DNA of 64,000 nucleotides from Cognatilysobacter claricitrinus. Its GTDB lineage: Bacteria; Pseudomonadota; Gammaproteobacteria; Xanthomonadales; Xanthomonadaceae. Below the pieces are notes generated by a model. The model had not been told where the DNA came from and searched no databases. It worked only from the letters and a program-made list of their open reading frames with translations. How positions within the stretch are numbered: the first letter of the stretch is position 1; each line of letters opens with the position of its first letter. Where the stretch lies: NCBI RefSeq assembly GCF_045866565.1, contig NZ_BAAFZV010000001.1, forward strand, positions 496,001 to 560,000. The letters run 5' to 3'. Of the stretch, positions 57,635 through 64,000 are shown one piece after another. The translations under genes were made by a program, and so were the position numbers.

Positions 57635-60415
57635 ATGTTGAAGCTGAAACGCAACCTGCTCAGTGTCGCGCTCGCCACGTCGGCGATGATGCTGGCTTCG
57701 GCCGCGCAGGCGCAGACCGCCACGCCGGCCGACCCGGCCGCCAAGGACGACGCCAAGCAACTCGACAGCGTGGTGGTGCGCGGCATCCGTCGCGGCATCG
57801 AGCGCTCGATCGACGTCAAGAAGAACTCCACGTCGATCGTCGAAGCCGTGTCGGCCGAAGACATCGGCAAGCTGCCCGACGTGAGCATCGCGGAGTCGAT
57901 CGCGCGCTTGCCGGGCCTGGCGGCGCAGCGCGTCGCCGGTCGTGCGCAGGTGATCAGCGTGCGCGGCCTCTCCCCGGACTTCTCGACCACGCTGCTCAAC
58001 GGTCGCGAGATGGTCAGCACCGGCGACAACCGCAGCGTCGAGTTCGACCAGTACCCGTCCGAACTGCTCAGCGGCGTGACCGTGTACAAGACGCCGGACG
58101 CGGGCCTGGTCGGCCAGGGCCTGTCGGGCACCATCGACATGCAGACGGTGCGCCCGCTCAACTTCCAGGACCGCGTCATTGCGGTCAGCGCGCGCGGCCA
58201 GCACAACTCGCTGGGCGCCGCCGCGAACCAGGACGCGTTCGGCAATCGATTCAACGCGACCTACATCGACCAGTTCGCGAACCGTACGTGGGGCATCGCG
58301 CTCGGCTACTCGCATTCGGACACGCCGATCCAGGAGAACCAGGTCGGCCTGTACGAGCCGTGGGAGCAGATCGGCCCGACGTGGCGTCCCGGCGTGCCTT
58401 CGGGCGCCAATTGCCCGAGCCCGACCGCCACCGACTGCACGTACTTCTCCGAAGGCATCAAGGCGCTGCGCCGTACCGGTTACCAGAAGCGCGACGCGCT
58501 GATGGGCACGCTCGAGTTCCGCCCGAACGAGTCGTGGACGAGCGTGCTCGACGTGTTCCACACCGAGGCCCACCAGGAAGACACCGCGAACCAGTTCGAG
58601 GTGAACCTGGGTAACTATCCGGCCACGATCGCGGTCACCGGCGCGCAGATCAACGACAACCACACGTTCACCGGCGGCACCGTCGCGAACCTGTATCCGC
58701 TCGTGCGCGGCATGTACAACGACCGCAAGGACAAGATCGACGCGTTCGGCTGGAACAACCGCTTCAACATCGGCGCGGTGAAGCTCGACGCCGACGTCAG
58801 CTGGTCGCGCGCCAAGCGCAACGAGCTGAGCCTGGAGAACAACACGCAGCTGGCGAGCCCGGCGCTCGACACGCTGAACCTGCAGTACCACAGCGACGAC
58901 TTCTCGCAGCTCGATCCGACCCGCGACTACAGCGACCCGACCAAGCTCTTCGTTACGAACACGATCTACGGCTCGGGCTACGGCAAGGTGCCGCGCGTCG
59001 TCGACGAGCTCAAGAGCTATCGCCTTACCGCCAATATCCCCGGTCCGCAGTCGTGGGCGTGGATCAAGGACTTCGACGTCGGCATCAACTACGCCGACCG
59101 CGAGAAGGAAAAGCACCAGCCCGAGGCCAACATCAACCTCGGCCCGCAGGGCCCGGTCACGATCCCGGCCGACCTGCAGTACGGGCTCGTCGACCTCGGC
59201 TTCGCCGGCGTCGGCCTGATCCCGTCGTGGAACGTGCCGGGCGTGGTCAGCCGCTTCATGACGTTCGACCCGAGCGAAACGGCAGCGGGCTATCTCGTCG
59301 CCAAGGCGTGGACGGTGGACGAGAAGATCACCACCACGTTCGCGAAGGCCAACATCGATACGCAGTGGGGCAACGTGCCCGTGCGCGGCAATGTCGGCGT
59401 GCAGGTGCAGCATGTGGATCAGTCGTCGACCGGTAACGTGTTCGACGGCAGCCGCCCCGCGGGCCAGCAGATCGTGCCGTATACGCGCGGCAAGACGTAC
59501 ACCGACGTGCTGCCGAGCCTGAACCTCGCGTTCTCGCTGCCGGACGACCAGACGGTGCGCGTCGCGCTCGCCAAGCAGGTTGCGCGTCCGCGTATCGACG
59601 AGCTGCGTGCGTCGCGTGACTTCGGCGTCGACCAGTCCAAGGTTCCGGCCGTGCCGGGCGCAAGCGGCGGCAACCCCGAGCTCGATCCGTGGAAGGCGAA
59701 CGCGTTCGACATCTCCTACGAGAAGTACTTCGGCACCAAGGCCTACGTGGCGGCGGCGTACTTCTACAAGGACCTGACGACGTACATCTATTCGCAGAAG
59801 GTCGACGGCTACGACTTCTCCGACCTGCTGCAGGGTTACGTCGTCCCGCCGGGCGGCACCACGCCGCAGTCGACGGGTACGTTCACCGCGCCGTTCAACG
59901 GCAAGGGCGGCAAGATGCAGGGCCTCGAGCTCACCGCGTCGCTGCCGCTCAATCTGTTCACCCCGGTGCTCGACGGTTTCGGCATCGTCGCCAGCGCGAC
60001 GTTCAACGACAGCAACATCACGATCCCGCCGGACGACTCGAACGTCAGCAGCGTCGGCAGTGCGCCGATCGCCCTGCCGGGCCTGTCCAAGCGCGTCTAC
60101 AACTTCACCGCGTACTACGAGAAGAGCGGCTTCGAGGCGCGTATCAACCAGCGTCGTCGTTCCGACTTCATCGGCGAGATCGGCAACTTCAACGGCAACC
60201 GCACGCTGCGCTACGTGGTCGGCGAGAACATCACCGATGCGCAGGTCAGCTACACGTTCGGCGATGAGAGCTCGCTCAAGGGCATGACCCTGCTGCTGCA
60301 GGCCAACAACCTGACGAACGAGTCCTATCGCACGTACGCAGGCACGAAGGACCGCCCGCTCGAGAACATCGAATGGGGCCGCACCTACCTGGTCGGCGTG
60401 AGCTACAAGTTCTGA
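57635..60415 (+). CDS. TonB-dependent outer-membrane receptor for maltodextrin (MalA-like)
   Basis: A 926-residue outer-membrane transporter. A signal peptide (cleavage after SAAQA, about residue 25) is followed by a TonB-box-like segment (QLDSVVVRGIRRGI, about 42-55), a plug domain (to about 190, with ISVRGLSPDFSTTLLNGREM) and a 22-strand barrel ending in the C-terminal Phe (LVGVSYKF). The IRRGIERSIDVKKNSTSIVEAVSAEDIGK style is that of carbohydrate receptors of Caulobacter and xanthomonads. Control by the same operator as the amylase operon, and neighbours for alpha-glucan breakdown, support maltodextrin uptake. A strong terminator follows. Confidence 0.93.
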   Translation: MLKLKRNLLSVALATSAMMLASAAQAQTATPADPAAKDDAKQLDSVVVRGIRRGIERSIDVKKNSTSIVEAVSAEDIGKLPDVSIAESIARLPGLAAQRVAGRAQVISVRGLSPDFSTTLLNGREMVSTGDNRSVEFDQYPSELLSGVTVYKTPDAGLVGQGLSGTIDMQTVRPLNFQDRVIAVSARGQHNSLGAAANQDAFGNRFNATYIDQFANRTWGIALGYSHSDTPIQENQVGLYEPWEQIGPTWRPGVPSGANCPSPTATDCTYFSEGIKALRRTGYQKRDALMGTLEFRPNESWTSVLDVFHTEAHQEDTANQFEVNLGNYPATIAVTGAQINDNHTFTGGTVANLYPLVRGMYNDRKDKIDAFGWNNRFNIGAVKLDADVSWSRAKRNELSLENNTQLASPALDTLNLQYHSDDFSQLDPTRDYSDPTKLFVTNTIYGSGYGKVPRVVDELKSYRLTANIPGPQSWAWIKDFDVGINYADREKEKHQPEANINLGPQGPVTIPADLQYGLVDLGFAGVGLIPSWNVPGVVSRFMTFDPSETAAGYLVAKAWTVDEKITTTFAKANIDTQWGNVPVRGNVGVQVQHVDQSSTGNVFDGSRPAGQQIVPYTRGKTYTDVLPSLNLAFSLPDDQTVRVALAKQVARPRIDELRASRDFGVDQSKVPAVPGASGGNPELDPWKANAFDISYEKYFGTKAYVAAAYFYKDLTTYIYSQKVDGYDFSDLLQGYVVPPGGTTPQSTGTFTAPFNGKGGKMQGLELTASLPLNLFTPVLDGFGIVASATFNDSNITIPPDDSNVSSVGSAPIALPGLSKRVYNFTAYYEKSGFEARINQRRRSDFIGEIGNFNGNRTLRYVVGENITDAQVSYTFGDESSLKGMTLLLQANNLTNESYRTYAGTKDRPLENIEWGRTYLVGVSYKF

Positions 60416-60439
60416 TTCCGCACATCGCGTAACCCCCGG

Positions 60440-60483
60440 GCCCCTGCCGGTTCTCTCCGTCGGCAGGGGCTTTCTTTTTTTTT
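60440..60483 (+). terminator. Strong rho-independent terminator after the TonB receptor
   Basis: A 10-bp perfect stem GCCCCTGCCG / CGGCAGGGGC (60440-60449, 60461-60470) is followed by TTTC and a run of nine T residues. It ends only 31 bp before the symporter start, so expression of the symporter probably depends on partial read-through. Confidence 0.9.
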
Positions 60484-60514
60484 GGTACACCTTCGATAGC
60501 CGATGGAGTTGCCG

Positions 60515-61966
60515 ATGTCCTCCAATGCCGTGCAGGTCGTGGTCTTCCTGGCGTTGACCGCGCTCGTGGCCCTCGCGACATGGTGGCGCTGCCGCCGCGA
60601 ACGCCACGCCACCGATCGCGGGCGCGACTACTTCCTCGCCGGCGGTTCGCTGACGTGGCCGTTCATCGCCGGCTCGCTGCTGCTCACCAACATCTCCGCC
60701 GAACAGATCGTCGGCATGAACGGCGCGCAGACCATGCTGATGGCGTGGTGGGAATTCGGCGCCGCCGCCGGCCTTCTCGTGCTCGCGCACGTGCTGGTGC
60801 CGATGTACTACCGCTACAAGTGCACGACCACCACTGAGCTTCTGGAACGTCGACTCGGCGATCCCGGCCTGCGTCGCGCGGTATCGGTGATGTTCCTGCT
60901 CGGTTATCTCTTCATCCTGCTGCCGATGGTGCTGTACACCGGCTCGAAGTTCATGGCGTCGATGTTCCACCCCGACCTGCCGATCACCGTCATCGCCGTC
61001 CTGTTCGCGATCGGCGGCCTCGCCTATGCGGCGTTCGGCGGCCTGCGCGCGATCGCGATCTCCGACACCTACATGGGCGTCGTGCTGCTGGTAATGGGCA
61101 TCCTCGTCACCGTGTTCGCGCTCAATGCGATCCACTGGGATCTGTCGGATGTCCCGGTCACCCGCCTCACCCTGGTCGGCTCGGCCGATTCGGACATCCC
61201 GTGGCAGACGCTGTTCACCGGCATGCTGTTCGCGCACCTGTTCTACTGGGGCACGAACATGGTGATCGCGCAGCGCGCGCTCGCTGCGCCCACGGTGCGT
61301 GAAGCGCAGAAGGGCATCTACGCCGCGGCGTTCTTCAAGTTGCTCACGCCGCTGATCGTGGTGCTGCCCGGCATCATCGCGTTCAAGCTGTTCGGCGACG
61401 TGGACGACGACGCCTACGGTCGACTGGTGGGTGCGGTGCTGCCGTCGTGGTTGTCGGGCGCCTTCGCCGCGGCGATCACCGGCGCGGTGCTGTCGAGCTA
61501 CAGCGCGGCGCTCAACTCGGCGGCCGCGCTGTACACGGTCGACGTGCACCTCGCGAAGATCAATCCGAATGCCGACGCGAAGAAGCTCGGCCGCGTGGTG
61601 ACGATCCTGTTCACCGTTGTCTCGCTGGCGATCGTGCCGCTGTACACGCATTCCAAGAGCATCATCGGCACGCTGCAGCAGCTCAACGGCCTGTATTCGA
61701 TGCCAGTGCTCGCCGCGTTCATCGTCGCGATCTTCTTCAACGGCGTGAACGCGAAGGCGGTGCGCTGGTCGCTGGTGTTCGGCACCGCGCTGTATGCGTT
61801 CTTCACCTTCGGCTGGCCGGCGTTGACGGCCCGCGGCCTGCTGTCCCCGCCGCCGCATTACCTGCACCTGATGTTCGTGACCCTGTTGTCGACCATTGCG
61901 TTCGCGCTGGTCGGCAGTCGCGTGATGGGCACGGCGCGCCGGCAGGCGGTGCCCGACGCGGCCTGA
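60515..61966 (+). CDS. Sodium:solute symporter (SSS/SLC5 family), probable sugar carrier
   Basis: A 483-residue protein with 13-14 hydrophobic helices of the SLC5 fold. It begins MSSNAVQVVVFLALTALVALA and has DYFLAGGSLTWPFIAGSLLLTNISAEQIVG (first conserved block), AFGGLRAIAISDTYMG, and FAAAITGAVLSSYSAALNSAAALYTVD, typical of glucose/galactose-type SSS members. I chose ATG 60515, 6 nt after GGAG; an in-frame ATG at 60503 adds four residues. With no room for its own promoter it seems to be expressed as read-through from the receptor gene. It likely takes up glucose or a small sugar made in the periplasm. Confidence 0.88.
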   Translation: MSSNAVQVVVFLALTALVALATWWRCRRERHATDRGRDYFLAGGSLTWPFIAGSLLLTNISAEQIVGMNGAQTMLMAWWEFGAAAGLLVLAHVLVPMYYRYKCTTTTELLERRLGDPGLRRAVSVMFLLGYLFILLPMVLYTGSKFMASMFHPDLPITVIAVLFAIGGLAYAAFGGLRAIAISDTYMGVVLLVMGILVTVFALNAIHWDLSDVPVTRLTLVGSADSDIPWQTLFTGMLFAHLFYWGTNMVIAQRALAAPTVREAQKGIYAAAFFKLLTPLIVVLPGIIAFKLFGDVDDDAYGRLVGAVLPSWLSGAFAAAITGAVLSSYSAALNSAAALYTVDVHLAKINPNADAKKLGRVVTILFTVVSLAIVPLYTHSKSIIGTLQQLNGLYSMPVLAAFIVAIFFNGVNAKAVRWSLVFGTALYAFFTFGWPALTARGLLSPPPHYLHLMFVTLLSTIAFALVGSRVMGTARRQAVPDAA

Positions 61967-61981
61967 ACGGTTGATGCGACG

Positions 61982-62013
61982 ACGGGCCGCCTCCGGGCGG
62001 CCCGTTCGTTTTT
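61982..62013 (+). terminator. Terminator of the symporter gene
   Basis: A 10-bp stem ACGGGCCGCC / GGCGGCCCGT with a TCCG loop is followed by TCGTTTTT, a canonical intrinsic terminator 15 bp after the stop. Confidence 0.88.
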
Positions 62014-62063
62014 GCGGACGGCGTTCAGCGCCCGGTCGAGGCCGGCGGGCGTAAGCTCCGCGC

Positions 62064-62192
62064 ATGATCCTCGACTTCATGCTCGGCGACAGCCCGCTGA
62101 TCCTGGTCACGCTCACCGCGTTCGCGGTGGTCGCCTGCGCGATCGCGTACGCGGTGCGGCTCGGCCGACGTCGCGACCAGCGCCATCGCTAG
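62064..62192 (+). CDS. Small predicted single-span membrane protein
   Basis: A 42-residue frame with an ATG at 62064: a short acidic start (MILDFMLGDSP), one hydrophobic helix (LILVTLTAFAVVACAIAYAV, about 12-31) and a basic end (RLGRRRDQRHR). Charge placement fits an N-out, C-in inner-membrane peptide. No clear ribosome site is visible, and the gene sits between a terminator and the convergent eda gene. The family is not recognised; coding status is suggested by composition only. Confidence 0.5.
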   Translation: MILDFMLGDSPLILVTLTAFAVVACAIAYAVRLGRRRDQRHR

Positions 62193-62202
62193 ACGGGCGC
62201 GA

Positions 62203-62853
62203 TCACGCGCGCAAGCCCGCCGCTTCGCGTGCGAGGCGGCCGACGCGTTCCCAGTCGCCGGCCAGTAATGCATCCGCCGGCACCATCCACGAGCCGCCGA
62301 CCGTCGCCACGTTCTTCAGGGCGAAATAGTTGGGCGCCTTGGCCGCGTCGATGCCGCCCGTTGGGCAGAAGTGGACGTCGGCGAACGGACCGCCGAATGC
62401 CTTGAGTGCGATCACGCCGCCTGCGCCCTCGGCCGGGAAGAACTTGAAGCGTCGGTACCCGCGCTCCATGCCGGTCATCAATTCGCTCGCGGTGGCGACC
62501 GCCGGAAGGAATGCGAGCGCGCTGAGTTCCGCAGCGTCGTACAGCAACGGCGTGGCGCCCGGCGCGATGCCGAACACGGCGCCGGTCGCTTCCACAGCAC
62601 GGAAATCCCCGGCACGCAGCATCGTGCCTGCACCGACGACCGCACCGGGCACCTCCGTCACGATCGCGCGCATCGCGTCCAGCGCGCACGGCGTGCGCAG
62701 CGTGACTTCCAGCACCGGCAAGCCGGCATCGACCAGCGCACGCGCAAGCGGCACGGCATCTTCGAGACGATCGATCGCGAGCACGGGCAGCACCGGCGCC
62801 TGCGACAGGATGGCATCGACGCGCGCGGCGCGGGTTTCGGGTGTCCAGTTCAT
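62203..62853 (-). CDS. eda: KDPG/KHG aldolase
   Basis: A 216-residue class I aldolase that cleaves 2-keto-3-deoxy-6-phosphogluconate to pyruvate and glyceraldehyde-3-P, the last Entner-Doudoroff step. Glu49 and Arg53 lie in LEVTLRTP, the Schiff-base Lys137 in RFKFFPAE, and the phosphate-binding FCPTGGID follows. Its ATG overlaps the glk stop by 4 nt (62850-62853), so edd-glk-eda is translated as a coupled unit. Normal length and motifs. Confidence 0.96.
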   Translation of the reverse strand: MNWTPETRAARVDAILSQAPVLPVLAIDRLEDAVPLARALVDAGLPVLEVTLRTPCALDAMRAIVTEVPGAVVGAGTMLRAGDFRAVEATGAVFGIAPGATPLLYDAAELSALAFLPAVATASELMTGMERGYRRFKFFPAEGAGGVIALKAFGGPFADVHFCPTGGIDAAKAPNYFALKNVATVGGSWMVPADALLAGDWERVGRLAREAAGLRA

Positions 62854-63833
62854 CGGTCGTGCTCCGTCGACGCCCGCAGCGCGACAGCGGCGCCGAGCAG
62901 GCCGGGTTGCGGATGGGTGATCACGTCGATCGCGACGTTCTCGAGATAGGCGGCGAAGCGTCCCTTCGCAAGGAAGCGCTCGCGGAACGCGCTCGAGCGC
63001 AGGAACGGCACGAAGCGCGGCACGATGCCGCCGGCGATCATCACGCTGCGCGCGCCGTGCACCAGCGCGACGTCGCCGCAGACGCTGCCCAAGATCGCGC
63101 AGAAGCGTGCGAGCGCGCGACGCGCGGTGACGTCGTGGCCTTCGAGTGCAAGCCGCACCACGTCGGCGGGGTCGCGCAGCGTCGGCTGCGTACCGGCGGG
63201 GCGCTCGGGATCGCGCAACACCGCATCGACCTGCGCGAGGCCGGTGCCGCAGAGCACGCGCTCGGTCGACGTGCGCCCGTGCAGCGAATCGAGCCAGCGC
63301 GCGATCACGCGCTCCTCGTCACCGACGGGTGCGAACGTGCCATGCCCGCCTTCGGTTTCGATCACGCGCCAGCCGCTCGCGTCGTCGCCGATCAGCAGGG
63401 CGACGCCGAGACCGGTGCCGGGGCCGATCACCGTCACCGGCGAACGCGGCGGGCGCTGCGACGGCCCGTAGAGATGCAGCGCGTCGTCGCCGGACAGCGC
63501 GGGCACCGCCCACGCAACGGCGCCGAAATCGTTGAGCATCAGCAGGCGTTCGAGACCGAGCGCCTGTTCGAGCTCGCGACGACTGAACGACCACGCGCGA
63601 TTGGTCAGCCGGATCTCGTCGGCGTTCACCGGCGACGCCACCGCGATCGCCGCGCGTGTCGGTTGCGCGCCGACGCCCTGCAGGTAGTGCTCGCAGGCAT
63701 GCTGCAGCGACGCGAAGTCCCCACAGCTCAGCGGTCGGATGTCGCGCAGCGACGGCGTCGGCGCGTCGAGGTCCGTGAGCGCGAAGCGCGCGTTGGTGCC
63801 ACCGATGTCGGCGATCAGGCCGAGATTGCTCAT
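62850..63833 (-). CDS. glk: Glucokinase
   Basis: A 327-residue ROK-unrelated, Glk-type glucokinase (ATP-dependent). Seen are the phosphate loop IADIGGTNARFAL (residues 7-19), LMLNDFGAVAWAVP with the catalytic Asp, VIGPGTGLGVALL, and ETEGGHGTFAP with the sugar-binding Glu/His. It phosphorylates free glucose, fitting the nearby intracellular alpha-glucosidase. The ATG at 63833 overlaps the edd stop by 4 nt (ATGA). The frame continues upstream, inside edd, without homology. Confidence 0.95.
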   Translation of the reverse strand: MSNLGLIADIGGTNARFALTDLDAPTPSLRDIRPLSCGDFASLQHACEHYLQGVGAQPTRAAIAVASPVNADEIRLTNRAWSFSRRELEQALGLERLLMLNDFGAVAWAVPALSGDDALHLYGPSQRPPRSPVTVIGPGTGLGVALLIGDDASGWRVIETEGGHGTFAPVGDEERVIARWLDSLHGRTSTERVLCGTGLAQVDAVLRDPERPAGTQPTLRDPADVVRLALEGHDVTARRALARFCAILGSVCGDVALVHGARSVMIAGGIVPRFVPFLRSSAFRERFLAKGRFAAYLENVAIDVITHPQPGLLGAAVALRASTEHDR

Positions 63834-64000
63834 GCGGAGAGTTCCCGGTCGCTGGCGTCGAGCAGCGCGCATGCGCCCTCTTCCGCGCTGCCGACTTCGC
63901 GGCGCATCAGTGCGAACAGTTCGCGGCCGATGCCGGTGTGGTTCGCGGAAAGATCGGGAAGGCGCGGCGCGCGCGCGGCCCACTCGGCGGCGTCGACGAG
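63830..64000 (-). CDS. edd: 6-phosphogluconate dehydratase, C-terminal end (cut by right window edge)
   Basis: The last 56 codons of a minus-strand gene that enters from the right edge. The end reads NHTGIGRELFALMRREVGSA and then EEGACALL, which matches the C-terminus of Edd (PDLS-N-x-GIGRELFA-x-R-x(3)-GSAEEGA). Edd dehydrates 6-phosphogluconate to KDPG with an Fe-S cluster located outside this fragment. TGA at 63832-63830 overlaps the glk ATG. Gene order edd-glk-eda and tight overlaps define a single Entner-Doudoroff operon. Confidence 0.9.
   Translation of the reverse strand, partial: LVDAAEWAARAPRLPDLSANHTGIGRELFALMRREVGSAEEGACALLDASDRELSA

Noticed and set aside
57611..62116. 1501-codon open frame on the minus strand across the TonB receptor and symporter genes
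   Set aside because: Composition is His/Arg/Val/Asp-rich shadow sequence of GC-rich codons; the plus-strand genes have full family motifs, ribosome sites and terminators.

Overview
This GC-rich, densely coded window looks like part of a gammaproteobacterial chromosome of the Xanthomonadaceae/Lysobacteraceae (Lysobacter-like). The evidence is gene order and content: the def-fmt-rsmB block divergent from LysM-dprA-smg-topA, an rpoD with a short extended -10 promoter, an XVIPCD-bearing type IV secretion toxin with a lipoprotein partner, an XgtA-like alpha-glucosidase, and a MalA-like TonB receptor. The genus is inferred, not proven.

Layout. Bases 1-3140 are accessory DNA in a tRNA-Ile2(CAT) gene. 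A P4-type integrase runs off the left edge. Four 9-bp iterons lie between it and the tRNA. A 42-bp perfect copy of the tRNA 5' half lies 2.4 kb upstream of the intact gene, beside rpoD. The segment between the copies holds a frameshifted integrase remnant that ends inside the tRNA gene and one acyltransferase-3 gene. From 3.2 to 14.2 kb come rpoD, dtd, a cell-envelope cluster (LpxL-like acyltransferase, three glycosyltransferases, an ArnT-like transferase) and rsmB-fmt-def. From 14.4 to 24.2 kb come LysM-dprA-smg, two GYF_2-domain membrane proteins, topA, a SnoaL-like protein, tsaC and two DUF4124 proteins. From 24.3 to 38.4 kb come a class A penicillin-binding protein, a KGG stress protein, an SDR, a hybrid histidine kinase with a lone receiver, sppA, a MATE pump, DUF3667/DUF4286 genes and a sigma-like/DUF3106 pair. 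priA (preceded by two inverted DnaA boxes) and tal follow. A toxin/immunity locus lies at 42.3-44.2 kb, its toxin gene broken by an in-frame amber codon. rpoH follows it.

Bases 45.4-62 kb form an alpha-glucan utilisation locus: LacI regulator, periplasmic GH13 amylase, MFS sugar symporter, cytoplasmic GH13 alpha-glucosidase, pullulanase, GH97 alpha-glucosidase, esterase, TonB-dependent receptor and a sodium:solute symporter. A 48-nt promoter-operator module is shared by the MFS-amylase operon and the TonB receptor, with an identical 14-bp quasi-palindrome at identical spacing. The likely flow is: maltodextrin crosses the outer membrane through the TonB receptor, is cut in the periplasm by amylase, pullulanase and GH97, enters by the MFS or SSS carrier, and is split to glucose. 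The edd-glk-eda operon at the right edge (edd truncated by the window) phosphorylates glucose and feeds it to the Entner-Doudoroff pathway; tal serves the pentose phosphate pathway.
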